This document shows positions 53,970-64,000 of a stretch of DNA of 64,000 nucleotides, piece after piece. The translations under genes were made by a program, and so were the position numbers. Origin of the DNA: Symbiodinium natans (Eukaryota; Sar; Dinophyceae; Suessiales; Symbiodiniaceae); assembly GCA_905221605.1 (NCBI GenBank), contig CAJNDS010001347.1, forward strand, positions 197,501 through 261,500. The letters run 5' to 3'. Position 1 is the stretch's first letter. Every line of letters begins with the position of its first letter. Under the pieces are notes generated by a model. That model was not told where the DNA came from. It did no database searches and saw only the letters and a program-made list of their open reading frames with translations.

Positions 53970-54060
53970 GGGCCCTTATACTAACAGTCCTTCAAAGGGA
54001 TTATAATCGGGGTACTTTAATCCCTATGAAGGGCTGTTAGTATAAGGGGGAGCATCCCAA
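53970..54060. mobile_element. AACAGTCC/ACATCCC MITE, well-preserved copy
   Basis: CCCTTATACTAACAGTCCTTC and GAAGGGCTGTTAGTATAAGGG are clear inverted arms around GGGATTATAATCGGGG; it ends GAGCATCCCAA. Confidence 0.75.
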
Positions 54061-54116
54061 GGCTTAGGGGTGAGGCTCTTGGGGTTCAGGGTTCAGGGCT
54101 TATAGGGTTTACTAAG

Positions 54117-54139
54117 GGGGGGGGGGGGGGGGGGGGGGC
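54117..54139 (+). repeat. Poly(G) tract, with C tracts at 54,370 and 54,477
   Basis: About 22 G. C runs of ~18-20 follow at 54,370-54,387 and 54,477-54,497, the last followed by A-rich sequence. Confidence 0.95.
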
Positions 54140-54912
54140 GCGGGCTGATAAGGCTTCTCCTGCAGGATGTTGATGTTGCGCCCCCTAACCCTAAACCCTA
54201 AACCCTAAACCCTAAACCCAAACCCTGAACCTTGAAGCCCAAACACCCTAAACACACTAAACCCCAAACCCTACACCGTCCCCCACAAACCCCAAACCCG
54301 CAACCCTTCTCCCTAATCCTTACCCCCGGGACTCGATTTCATGGGTTCCCCTACTACCCCCTCGAGACTACCCCCCCCCCCCCCCCTCGGGTTCCCCCCA
54401 GAATGAAGGCTTGTTAGGGTAGTTATAAGCCTAATTAAGGTCATTTGCGGGGGAACGTAGGGGGGGTAAACCCTACGCCCCCCCCCCCCCCCCCCCACAA
54501 AAAAACAAAAACAAAAAAAACCTAAACCCCTAAAAACCCTAACCCCTAAACCCCGAAACCCCTAAACCCTACACCCCTAAACCTAAGGAAAGCCGTGAGA
54601 TTGTTTGGCCTTCGGGTTGCAACATCTGGGCACAGTGCCTCGACATCCCCCACAAAAACGGGGTTGGGGGTTTGAGGATTTTAGGGCTTTTGGGGATGTT
54701 AGGGGTGAACGCTAAACCCTAAACCCTGAACCCTAAACCCTCAACCCTCAACCCCAAACTCTAAGGTTCCCGGTGTGCTTCGGGCTCTTGATTCCTCAAC
54801 CCTTTAGGGTTAGGGTTTAGGGACACAAAAACATCCACACCAAACCCGCAAAACTTGGAAAGTTCCGGGGTTCTTCTAACACTTCGACCTAACCTCTGAA
54901 CCTTGAACAATA

Positions 54913-54984
54913 CAGGGGCTCTAAGTGGGCTATAAGGCTATAAGTACAGTTCGAATTGGTTAACAAGTGCCATGGACCTCCAAG
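54913..54984. mobile_element. Partial MITE, CTTGGAGGTTCATGGTA family
   Basis: Right arm only: GGGCTCTAAGTGGGCTATAAG, AAGTACAGTTCGAATTGG and TGCCATGGACCTCCAAG. Confidence 0.7.
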
Positions 54985-54999
54985 TACATTCTAAACCCT

Positions 55000-55225
55000 C
55001 CTTTGCGGGCAGGACGCGATCGGAGCCGCCGGGCTTGTGAGGGAGCTTGGCAAAGAGCTTCTTGTGCAGGTAGGGCGCATCCTTCTTGTATTTCCACCTC
55101 ACTCCAGCAATACCAATTGGTAAAAAATGAAAAAGTTCTTCCTCATACGGTGATACAGGGATTATGATTCTTTTATGTTTGTGGGGGTAGGGCGCATCCT
55201 TCTTGTATTCCACCCACTCCAAGAG
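55000..55225 (-). CDS. Exon copied on both sides of a ~80-bp insert
   Basis: Minus-strand 55,225-55,186 reads LEWVEYKKDAPYPHK. After ~80 bp of AT-rich DNA, 55,106-55,000 reads RWKYKKDAPYLHKKLFAKLP followed by HKPGGSDRVLPAKEG. The shared YKKDAPYxHK part is a ~36-bp direct duplication. Splicing that keeps one copy would give a continuous frame. Lys/Pro-rich; family not recognised. Confidence 0.55.
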
Positions 55226-57303
55226 GCGTAGGGTTTAGGGCTGAGGGTTTGCCCTCAACCACGGAATATAGACTTGTCCACTCTAGATAACCACATGAGA
55301 AAGGAATCGTTGAACATGACACGGATTGCAAACCACGTAACAAAGAAAATTTCAAGCCTTGATTTCCGAAACATTCACGTTTTGACGCTCCACATGTTTG
55401 ATCAGGTCGAGTCGGTTGCCCCCGACCCCCCAAAGCGGACCCTGCATCGATCATACGACGCTTATTCAGGGGAGGATGCCACCTCAACCCTAAGCCCAAA
55501 ATCAAAACCCTAAACCTTGAAACTCTGATGGTTTTAGGGTTAGGGTTTAGGTTGAGGGTTTAGGGTTTAGGGTTTTAGGGTTCCGGGTTTAGGATTTCGG
55601 GTTTAGGGCTTAGGGCGTCGGGTGTAGGGCTTAGGGTAATGACTTTGAATCCGAGAGTCAGAAGGTGCACTTCAAACCTGCGCCGCCTCCGACAACTCCT
55701 TCGCATCCTCAGCGGCTCGATATGTTTGGGGGTTCAAACCCTAAACTCTAACCCTAAACCCTAAAACTCTAAACCCTAAACAACCCTAAACCCTAAACCC
55801 TAATCCTTGCAGGTAGGGTTTTGACACATGTGCTCACCTAGGGTTGAAGGTTTGGGGTTCGACGTCTATAGGGTTTGGGGTTTGGGGTTTGGGGGTTTAT
55901 GGTTCGGGTTTCGGGTTCGGGGTTTGTCTTGTGTTTAGAGTAGATGGCCCATGTACTCGTCCAGAGTAGGGGAGAGAATTAAGGCTTGGGATTCAAGGCT
56001 TATATGGGGGGAGGGGGTAAGGCCCCCCTCCCCCTGCGCTTTCTGACAACTCAGGGGTTTAGGGTTTTGGGCTTTAGGGTTTAGGGTTTCGGGGTTCAGG
56101 GACTCAGTGACTCAGCGTCTGAGGTTTAGGGTTTCGGGGCTTGATGGGCTTAGTGGCCATGTAGCCATCGCAGGCTTCGAACCTTTAGGGCTTGGGTAGG
56201 GTTTAAGGGTGGCCCATGTACCTTTCTGAACGGTAGACAGCTGATATCCCAGACCGGAAAAACCTAAAACCCCTCAACCCATCTCGTAGACACCTCGACT
56301 TCTACGGTTCTTAAGACAGGGGGGTTCAAGGGGGGCAGGTACCTGGGGGAACTTAGCGCCTCAGAGAGTAGTGGGGAGTGCTAGGGAAAGTTGGCTTACC
56401 CTAAACCCCAAATCCTAAACCCTAAACCCTATTACCCCCCCCCCCCCTTTCAGGACCCTATTTCATGGACCAGAAAGAAAACATGCCTTTGCTTTGCTTT
56501 AAGGGACATTCCCTAGAAGCGCATGGGGCATTCTTTCTGAGTGTATAGGGTTTAGGGGTTAGGGTTCAGAGTTTGTACCAAGGCCAGCTTAAGGCAAGTG
56601 CAGGTAAGGGCTGAAAGCCTTTGAAGGATGGGCCCTCCTAGTCTTAAGTGTGGGGGTTTAAGGACCCTAAGTTAGATTAGAAGGATCTCAACTTAGGTTC
56701 CAAACGTCCCTTATAAGAGTTAGTATAGTAAGGGGGGGGCCCTTCCTTGTAGCTTTGGGGCGAAATACCCTAGCCCCAAAAAAGGTTAATCTTTTATATA
56801 TAGCAGGATTCGAAAAAACCCAAGAAAGGGTAAAGGTTACCTTCCAGGTCCCTAAGGTAGGGAGTTTGTCAAGCGGCTGTGATCTTCGTCACGGCGTTAT
56901 CTCGCGGAAGCACGCCGCTCTTGTGAAAGGCCTCCAAGATGCCTTATTAGACCTCGAAACCCTTGAGCTGCTTGACTCTTCAGGGCTTGCGGTTTCGGGC
57001 CATTAGGGTTTAGGTTTAGGGTTTAGGGTTTAGGGTTTAGGGTTTAGGGTTTAGGGTTTATAAGTTTAGGGTTTAGGGTTTAGGGTTTACGGCTAGGGCT
57101 TAGGGTTTAGGGTTAGGGATGATTTCCGAAGCACATCAATATCACAATCTTGATCTGCATGTCTTTTCCATAGTATGAGTAAACAAACAGCGATGGCTCC
57201 TTTGCTTGTGAGGTATTTGTGGCAATGCTCCACCTTTCCAAACCCTTAACCACTGAGGGTTTAGGGGTGTTAGGGGGCGGGTAGGTAGGGAGACGGGTTC
57301 CAA

Positions 57304-57405
57304 AACCCTAAACCCTAAACCCGAAACCCTAAACCCTAAACCCGAAACCCTAAACCCTAAACCCGAAACCCTAAACCCGAAACCCTAAACCCGAAACCCT
57401 AAACC
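57304..57405 (+). repeat. Dimeric telomere variant CCCTAAACCCGAAA
   Basis: CCCTAAA alternates with CCCGAAA in a regular pattern. The same dimer appears at ~40-95, at the left end of the window. Confidence 0.9.
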
Positions 57406-57407
57406 GA

Positions 57408-57480
57408 TAAAGCCAGCCGCCTGCGTCAGCCATTCAGGACCCATCTCGACAATCTGGTCCTCTGGAGCTTGACGGTTCAA
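57408..57480 (-). CDS. Exon of an unrecognised protein
   Basis: Minus-strand LNRQAPEDQIVEMGPEWLTQ followed by AAG. Strong coding character. Probably the same gene as the 58.4-59.1 kb exons. Confidence 0.5.
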
Positions 57481-58437
57481 GTGGGTTTTAGGGTTTAGGG
57501 TTTAGGGTTTAGGGTTTAGGGCTAGGGTTTAGGGCTCTTAGGGTTTCTACGATTTAGGGGTTGAGGCTTTTAGGGTTTAGGGTGTTTTAGGGTTTCGGGT
57601 TTGGAGTTTTAGGGTTGGGTTTGTTTTTTTAAGGGGTCAAAGGTCTTAGGGTTTGCGAGTTCAGGGCTGAGGCTTTTAGGCTTCAGGGTGGTGGGAGCTT
57701 TAGGGTTTCTAGGCTTTTGGGTTGATAGGGTTTGGGGTTTGGGGTTTGGGGTTTAGGGTTTAGGGTTTAGGGTTCAGGGTTCAGGGTTCAGGGTTCAGGG
57801 TTTAGGGTTTAGGGATTCCAGGGCTTTGCGAATTCAGACCCACCACTACGAGGGCTTAGGCGATGAAGCGTTCCAACATCGAGAGAAAAGCCCCAAGCCT
57901 GAGAATCTCAAACGACCCCATGTGCTCCTAACCCCTAACCCCTAACCCCTAACCCCTAACCCCTAAACCCTAAACCCTAAACCCTAAACCCTAAACCCCT
58001 AAACCCTAAACACTACTCTGGAAATTACAGGGTTCCTTGGAGTGTGGGATCGCCAGGGAACCCCACCGCAGGAACCCCGAACTAACCCTAACCTGCACCT
58101 TCGCCAGAAAGAAGTGGCGGTTTAGGGTGTAGGGTTTAGGGAGGGCTTAGGGATTTGGCGGGGTTCGGGTTATAGGGTTGAGGGAGGGCTGTAGGAATTG
58201 ACAGAGTTTCCGGCTTCCGTTATTTCCGTTATAGGGTTTCGGGTGTCTGGGACCAAGGGTTTAGCGAAATACATCACCACTCTTAGAACACGAACCCTTG
58301 ATATCAAAAGCCCGAAACCATATATGATCCCGGTTCTCGGTGCGCTAAACCGTAACACTAAACCCTAAACCCTAAAACCCTAAAACCCTAAACCCTAAAC
58401 CCTAAACCCCAAAACCAACCCACAACCACACCACAGG

Positions 58438-59105
58438 GGTGGATCTGCAAATGGTCCCCACAGAATCCCTGAACGCCCAGCGTGTCGGGTCCCTCAAACT
58501 CCTTTCAAGTCTTTGAGTCTTTGAAGGGTTCAGGAGCTGCTAAGGAACTTCAATTGAGTTGCCATAGTAAGGATCTGTTGCAAACAAACAACATGGTTCC
58601 ATACTACGGTCACTTCATTTGGGTATGGCCCCTAAACCCTAAATCCTAAACCCTAAACCCTAAACCCTAAGCCCGAACTCAAGACCTCAAGATCCCTCCC
58701 CTGCTTGCCGGGGGGCCTTCGTGTAGGGGAACTTCATGCCGTAGTAATCGCCCGGGTCGCTTTTGTTGGCGATCTCCTTCATCTCTTGGTACGAGATCCT
58801 GGGTCATTGGGTTTAGGGTTTAGGGTTTAGGGTTTAGGGTTTAGGGTTCAGGGTTTAGGGCTCAGGCTTTAAGGATGGTTTAGGGTCTTAGGGTGTCGGA
58901 GAACTTCATCCCAGCTTCCTGGGCAAAGCCCTGAAATTTCTGGGTGGTTGTCAAAATTATAGTCCCTTTTTGGATCCCCATTATAATACGGCACCTAATA
59001 TTTAGGGTACCCAAAAAGGGACCATAATTTTGACAACCACCCTTCTGTGGTTTGTGCAGCTCTTGCAGAATTAGGGCGCCGAATCCACAACCCGGGAGGA
59101 TGCCC
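58438..59105 (-). CDS. Multi-exon gene of unknown function
   Basis: Minus-strand exons. ~59,105-59,047 reads GCGFGALILQELHKPQK and continues after a 101-bp element into 58,937-58,880, FQGFAQEAGMKFSDT. Next 58,800-58,705, ISYQEMKEIANKSDPGDYYG and MKFPYTKAPR. Next 58,492-58,438, GPDTLGVQGFCGDHLQI. Introns hold a telomeric block (58,808-58,865), a CCCTAAA block (58,632-58,668) and the element at 58,942. The charged, aromatic character suggests a soluble protein; no family recognised. Confidence 0.5.
58942..59042. mobile_element. 101-bp inverted-repeat element in a coding frame, TSD TTCT
   Basis: GGGTGGTTGTCAAAATTATAG and ATAATTTTGACAACCACCC are near-perfect ~20-bp inverted repeats, with AGTCCCTTTTTGG and CCAAAAAGGGACC just inside. 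TTCT flanks both ends (58,938-58,941; 59,043-59,046). Removing element plus one TSD restores the HKPQKFQGF frame, although canonical GT-AG ends do not fall exactly at that point. Confidence 0.85.
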
Positions 59106-60129
59106 CCAAATGTACATTCACTGATGTACCTAACTGTCTAGGGTTTAGGGTTTAGGTTTAGGCTAGGGTTTAGGGTTTAGGGTTCAGGGTTCAGGGTTTA
59201 GGGTTTAGGGTTTAGGGTTTAGGGTTTAGGCTTTAGGGTTTAGCGTTTAGGGTTTAGGGTTTAGGGTTTAGGGGTCACTTGACAGCCTTCATGTCCTACT
59301 TCACATCGTGGCAGAGACCACCAAGCCCTTAGCCCGCCAACCTGAACCCCTGAATCAAGACAAGAACCCCCCCCAAACCCTAAACCCTAAACCCTAAACC
59401 CTAAACCCTAAACCCTAAACCCTAAACCCCAAACCCCAAACCCCAAACCCCAAACCCTAAACCCTAAACCCTAAACCCTAAACCCTAAACCCTAAACCCC
59501 AAACCCTAAACCCCAAACCCCAAACCCCAAACCCTAAACCCTAAACCCCCTCCGAAATTTAAAAAAAAAACAGACAGAGTCTGTCCACATTAAGACCACT
59601 GGAAAATAAGCCGCAAAAAAAACAAAGTGTCTTTCAGTGACCCACGCCGCCTCCCAGACAACAGCAAGCGGGTCCCTACATAGGGCTTGGGTTCAGGGTA
59701 CAATTGGGCATTTCCCAAAACAGGGCAGCCCCCAAACATTTAGGGTTTAGGGTCAGGGTTTAGGGTTTACGTGGGGCTAGGGCTTCGGGCTTAAGATGCG
59801 CCAGGGGCTTCTGGGGTCAACTTGAAGATTGAACATCGGCTTTGAAGAATTCAGACCGGACACCCGAAAACCAGGCCAACGACCTAGTCACCTCAACCCT
59901 GAACCCTAAACCCTAAACCCAGAGCTTTGGGCTTTGGGTGTAGGGTTTACGGAAACCCTATTCCCTAAACCCGAAACCCTAAACCCTAAACCCTAAACCA
60001 GTCACACCCAGCTTCTCTGGCTGCTTCACAACCTTCCAAGTAGGAGGGCGCCGCTTCGGGCCATTCCTCACTGATTAGGGTTTAGGGTTTAGGGTTTACG
60101 GTTTAGGGTTTGGGGTTTGGGGTTTAGGG

Positions 60130-60432
60130 TTTATGTAGCAGGGCTCGTGTTTGGGTGTGGAGGGTAGCAGCCCTAAGCCCTCAACTCTAAGCCCTTAACC
60201 CTCAACCCTATGGTCTAGGTTTCGGGCTCTGGCCCCAAACAGCTCCAACCTTTTAGGCGAGCCTCAAGTTGAGTTGGGCTCAGGCTCGCTTTTACACGCG
60301 TGCGGTTGGGGGTTTAGGGTTTAGTGCTTGGGGTGGGTAGATATGAGGCGTCGTCTGGATATGGTTAACACAATACATTAAATAAATAAACACATAAAAC
60401 ATATACGTATATATGTATATATGTATATATGC

Positions 60433-60465
<33 letters not shown>

Positions 60466-61330
60466 TGTATGTATGTATGTATGTATGTATGTATGCATGT
60501 ATGTATGTATGTACGTATGTATATATGTACGTATGTATATATGTATATATGTATATATGTATATATGTATATATGTATATATGTATATATGTATATATGT
60601 ATATATGTATATATGTATATATGTATATATGTATATATGTATATATGTATATATGTATATGTGTATATATGTATATACGTATATATGCATATATGTATAT
60701 TATGTATAGTTATGCGCGCGAAGTGCTTATTCAATGAATTCAGTGATACAAGAGGTGTTGTGGCTATTGTCATACTGTTATCCAGTACAGCAACAGCACT
60801 ACTTCGTAAAGCCCTAAACCCTTAATTACTAGGGTTTGATGGTTTAGGGTTTAGGGTTATGGAACAGACTCTTGGCGGAACCCACTTTCGCAAATCCACA
60901 AGTGATACTAGAATAAGCCAAAAAAAGGAACCAGGGAGATGCAAGGGCCCACATTCCTCCTCCAAAGTGGCCTCAGTAAGGGAATGTGGGGAATTAGTTC
61001 TCCAAACTAGAGCTTACCATATACTACGTACTACGGCACCTTGTATTGAGGACCCCCCCCAAAAAAGAAAAAAAAAAAAAAAACAAGCGACCCAACCTTG
61101 GAGAACTACCCATATAGGCCAGTACCCACGACGGGATAATTTTTTGTCTTTTGTTGATCGGAACAAGGGAAGTCTCAAATCAGATCCCAGCTTTCAAGTT
61201 TGGATTTTTCCAGGGCGAATGTGAAACTCACAGGGTGCGGCTTCCCAAACTCAAACGTAGGAAGCCCCAACTTTGTCCGCTAGTACTTCTGCAAGTGCCC
61301 GATTGCCCTACACCCTACATCGTACCTTCC
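60130..61330. other. No gene recognised around the microsatellite
   Basis: Outside 60,400-60,710 there are a C-run and A-run at ~61,050-61,084 and short open frames without protein character. A telomere-like seed lies at 60,840-60,860. Confidence 0.4.
60400..60710 (+). repeat. GTATGTAT and GTATATAT microsatellite
   Basis: ~100 bp of GTAT tetramers followed by ~180 bp of GTATATAT octamers. Open in several frames on both strands (YVCM and IYVYMYI proteins), all artefacts. Confidence 0.97.
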
Positions 61331-61701
61331 CTCCGAAACCCTAAACCCTAAACCCTAAATCCTAAATCCTAAATCCTAAATCCTAAATCCTAAACTCCAA
61401 GAAGGTGAGGCTCTCTCCGACCACCGGGATCACAAGGTCCTTGCCAGTGAGCTTGATGCCTCAGGCAGTGTGGCTACTTGCACGTCCGTGGCCAAGGGTC
61501 ATGAGTTGGGTTGCTACCATGTGGAGCTGCATTTAAGACTCTTTCGGGGGCGCAAGGACAGCCTACTCCACAGCTACCCCTCAGGTGTGGTTTTAGGGGG
61601 GAAGTCGGGGAAAGAGGATGCCCAAGAAAAAGTACGTGTCTGGAAGGCCGTTGGAAACGCGCAGACCCAACAAACCTCCGCGGCACAGTTGGATATACAC
61701 A

Positions 61702-61839
61702 CCCTAAGGGTCCATGTACCTATATGATTATATGAACTAGGGTACCTATTTGGCTTTAGGGTTTACGCCCTAAAGCTACTATACGAGAGCCTCTTTGAAG
61801 GCCCAAGTATTTCCCACATAGGTACATGGACCCGTAGGG
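61702..61839. mobile_element. Inverted-repeat element GGGTCCATGTACCTATATG
   Basis: CCTAAGGGTCCATGTACCTA at the left faces TAGGTACATGGACCCGTAGG at the right (arms of ~25 bp, few mismatches). The interior has AGGGTTTACGCCCTAAA. Single copy in this window. Confidence 0.7.
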
Positions 61840-62001
61840 GCCCGAGCACCTACTTTTCCACAGGAACGCCCCTGGCACGAAGATGTTTCAGGTCCCTGCC
61901 GACACTCGATCACAGACCAAAACGCAAGCTTGCGCACACACCAATTCCAACAACAACGTCAATCAACAAACACAAACACTCACAAAAAAGTGAGCAACAC
62001 A

Positions 62002-62042
62002 CGTACACACACACACAGACACACACACACACACACACACAA
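62002..62042 (+). repeat. CA dinucleotide microsatellite
   Basis: About 20 CA units, one interrupted by a G. Confidence 0.95.
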
Positions 62043-63159
62043 CTCCAAACCGAGGTCAGCAAAAGATGACCCCGGCCCGCCCCTCCCGGCCATCTGTGAG
62101 TTCAGACAAGGTGCTCACCCAGCCCTCTTCCGGACCGGTGCCCGTCCTTGGTGCGACCCTAAAGACCAACATGGTTTAGGGTTTGGGGTTTGGGGGTCAA
62201 TCCCAAAACCCCAAATTCCCCCAAACATCCTCCATAAGGCACCCGAGGGTGGCTTAGGGTTTAGGGTTTGGGGCTTAGGGTTTAGGGCTTAGGGTTTAGG
62301 GCTTAGGATTTAGGGTTCGGGTTGCGGGTCCCCTGAGAGCAGCGTGCAGGGTAAGGAATCCCATTGTCTCTAGATCCTAAAGATGAAGCCAGGGCTTTGG
62401 GCTCAATACTCCCCCCGCGCTGCACACCTTGAGTGGTAGAGCTTTAAGACCCTAAACCCTAAACCCAAGTACATACTACCCAACTTCCCCCACTAGAATC
62501 ATTAGTCAGGGTCGGGTTTTAAGGGTTGAACAAAAGTGAGGGTCTGGGGGTTTGGGTGTCAAGGATCCGAGTGTATAAGTTGATAAGGTTTGGGGTTTAG
62601 GGTTTAGGGTTTGTAGGGTTTAGGGTTTAGGGTTTAGGGTTTAGGGTTTAGGGTTTAGGGTTTAGGGTTTAGGCTTTGGGGCTTAGGGTTTAGGGTTCAG
62701 AGTGGCCCGCACGCCAGTCTTGAATGCCGGCGGTTAGGTGTCCGGGCCGGCCTCAGCTCTCCTGCGCACGACATCCTACCCCCAAAAACCCCCCTCATTG
62801 AACCCCAAACAATCACCTTAGCCCTGGAAGCTTGCGGATGAGGCACTACACAAACCCTAAGCCCTAAACACGAATTCAACCCGCAACCCTAAACCCTAAA
62901 CCCTAATCCCTAAATTCTAAACTCTGAACCCCAACTGAAGCCCCTGGAAACAATATTCCGAACAATGAGAGCCGGAGCCAAGATGCTTCAGCTTGTAGTG
63001 TAGACGGTCGCCTTTCAACTCCAGTTGCACCACACGCGCGCCTGCGGTCGGAGTTCAGGGCGCGTTAGGGTTTCAGGGTGTTAGGATAGGGGTCTAGGGT
63101 TAAGGGTACGGGGGGCAACCGAAAGGGAAAAGGGAAAAGAACCAACCCTTAACAGCTGC

Positions 63160-63600
63160 CTATGATGTGAATTTCCCAGATCGAACCAGAAACAAGAACA
63201 CCCAACCCTAAGGGGACAGGATAAGGGAGAAGGGACGGGACTACTCCAACCCGTGAAACCCAACCCCAACCACACGGACTTTTTCCACAAAAGCTGACGG
63301 CTCTTGGCCATCTTGAGCCAAAATGTTTGCGGGTGTTTCACCCTTCCAACCTATACAAGGCAACCTCCGCACTCCCCCTGTCCTGAGGTTCCCTCAGGAC
63401 ACCCTTGGAGGCGCATGTTCCCTTCCATTCTGGCCAAAAGCTGTTCTTTTTTACAGCGGCCAACCGTATGTTTAACGTCCATTAGACGGGCCGTAGCCAT
63501 TGGCTTGAAAACCATGGTTTTACGTCATCCAGGACGAATGAATTAATGTACCTTCCTTGAAGACCCTTTCGTCTTCTTCACCGCAAACCGTGGTCTTCAC
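63160..63600 (-). pseudogene. Broken open frames, possible decayed exon
   Basis: Minus strand has ATARLMDVKHTVGRCKKEQL, EGNMRLQGCPEGTSGQGECG, and, past a stop, HPQTFWLKMAKSRQLL in the same frame. Two frames show coding-like stretches, so a frameshifted or misread exon is possible. Family unknown. Confidence 0.25.
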
Positions 63601-63729
63601 TACCCTAAGGGCTATACACTCTACCATCAGGGATTTCCTCCCTTAATGGCAAAACCCTAACCCTTTTTGCTCGATGCATTGGTCTTTCCTCCAACCATTC
63701 TGCAAACGCGCCCCATCTTTGAAAACCAG

Positions 63730-64000
63730 TCACTTGTTCGCCTCCCGACCAGCTTCGCAGATCTTATATAGTTGCACCAAAATGCTCTCAAGATCCTGAA
63801 CCTGTACCAACGGATCAGTCAAACATCGATGAATGGAGGATACCAATCCTTCTCGCCGCGCTTCTTCTATCGCTTTACACGATGTGGTCACCTGTGGCGT
63901 GTCGGTAACCGGCTCTGAGGCAGCGGAAACTGAGGCATGACCCTTTTTCACGGACTCTCCTCCTTCATCTGGCGCAACATCCCTTTTCTTGGGACTTGAT
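63730..64000 (-). CDS. Exon running out of the window, function unknown
   Basis: Minus-strand frame open from the window edge: SSPKKRDVAPDEGGESVKKG, SKAIEEARREGL-like helix (read CKAIEEARREGLVSSIHRC), LTDPLVQVQDLESILVQLYK, ICEAGREANK, then TGA. A low-complexity charged start followed by an amphipathic helical domain. The stop at 63,730 may be a true end or the start of an intron (AAC AA|GTGACT). Confidence 0.5.
   Translation of the reverse strand, partial: SSPKKRDVAPDEGGESVKKGHASVSAASEPVTDTPQVTTSCKAIEEARREGLVSSIHRCLTDPLVQVQDLESILVQLYKICEAGREANK

Larger units (their letters stand above)
46000..64000. repeat. Interstitial telomeric repeat field D
   Basis: CCCTAAA on + : 46,808-46,890, 48,140-48,180, 48,808-48,899, 50,444-50,500, 52,195-52,420, 53,110-53,150, 53,461-53,545, 54,184-54,220, 55,735-55,805, 57,304-57,405, 57,925-58,010, 58,358-58,410, 58,632-58,668, 59,374-59,550, 61,340-61,395, 62,885-62,920. 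TTTAGGG on + : 47,580-47,645, 48,290-48,335, 49,555-49,610, 50,595-50,640, 55,540-55,580, 57,006-57,100, 57,485-57,525, 57,725-57,815, 58,808-58,865, 59,140-59,273, 60,075-60,130, 62,220-62,310, 62,585-62,700. Bounds approximate. Stretches 46,200-46,800, 51,290-52,190 and 55,810-56,620 hold only diverged telomere-like words and MITE debris. Confidence 0.95.

Noticed and set aside
60292-60825. Several overlapping ORFs of 98-134 codons on both strands
   Set aside because: All are translations of GTAT and GTATATAT microsatellite ([15 protein letters not shown]). No independent protein signal.
1-64000. tRNA, rRNA, bacterial promoters or terminators
   Set aside because: No cloverleaf, rRNA core or prokaryotic signal was recognised in reading; absence by eye is not proof.

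Overview
This looks like nuclear DNA of a dinoflagellate, most like Symbiodiniaceae. That call is inferred from four things. (1) There are very many plant-type telomeric repeats (TTTAGGG/CCCTAAA), here internal. (2) GC-rich exons with unexceptional codon use are cut by ~100-bp introns, some with GC donors. (3) Almost every exon-like segment reads on the minus strand, as in dinoflagellate unidirectional gene blocks. (4) Protein fragments match families that are abundant in dinoflagellates: a ubiquitin-like LGVPRFRQ segment and a membrane protein with an FLSHSWRD motif. I see no bacterial operon, rRNA, tRNA or CRISPR array. Most long open frames are repeat artefacts.

Layout. 1-13,260: dozens of interstitial telomeric repeat (ITS) blocks in both orientations, minus-strand exon fragments, and short inverted-repeat elements (MITEs). 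13,500-16,150: an AT-rich palindromic satellite (TTTAATTCA/TGAATTAAA) with a ~470-495 bp higher-order period. 16,200-21,440: a decayed AG/CT-biased minisatellite with a ~1.22 kb higher-order duplication. 21,480-23,400: a multi-exon minus-strand gene for a TIR-like membrane protein. 23,400-38,600: ITS blocks alternating with short minus-strand exons. 38,600-45,900: the most gene-dense and ITS-poor part, with a caspase-fold ORF of up to 800 codons, a BTB-like exon and a multi-exon gene of unknown function. 46,000-64,000: ITS blocks, MITEs and minus-strand exons again, plus a GTATAT microsatellite.

The most interesting signal is how introns appear to arise. Several families of ~95-150 bp inverted-repeat elements, with ends of the CTT(G/A)GTAG...CTA(C)CAAG or CTAG...CAAAG type, sit between 4-bp target-site duplications (TSDs). 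In four places an element lies in a minus-strand reading frame. The TSD supplies the GT or GC donor, the element end supplies the AG acceptor, and removing TSD plus element restores the frame exactly. That is how introners (intron-generating transposons) work. The same families also sit in non-coding DNA with 4-bp TSDs, so they behave as mobile elements. Separately, many ITS blocks are flanked by 11-29 bp direct duplications of unique, often exonic DNA, as if telomeric repeats were inserted at staggered breaks and then spliced as introns. All of this comes from reading by eye. No search, alignment or RNA evidence was available.
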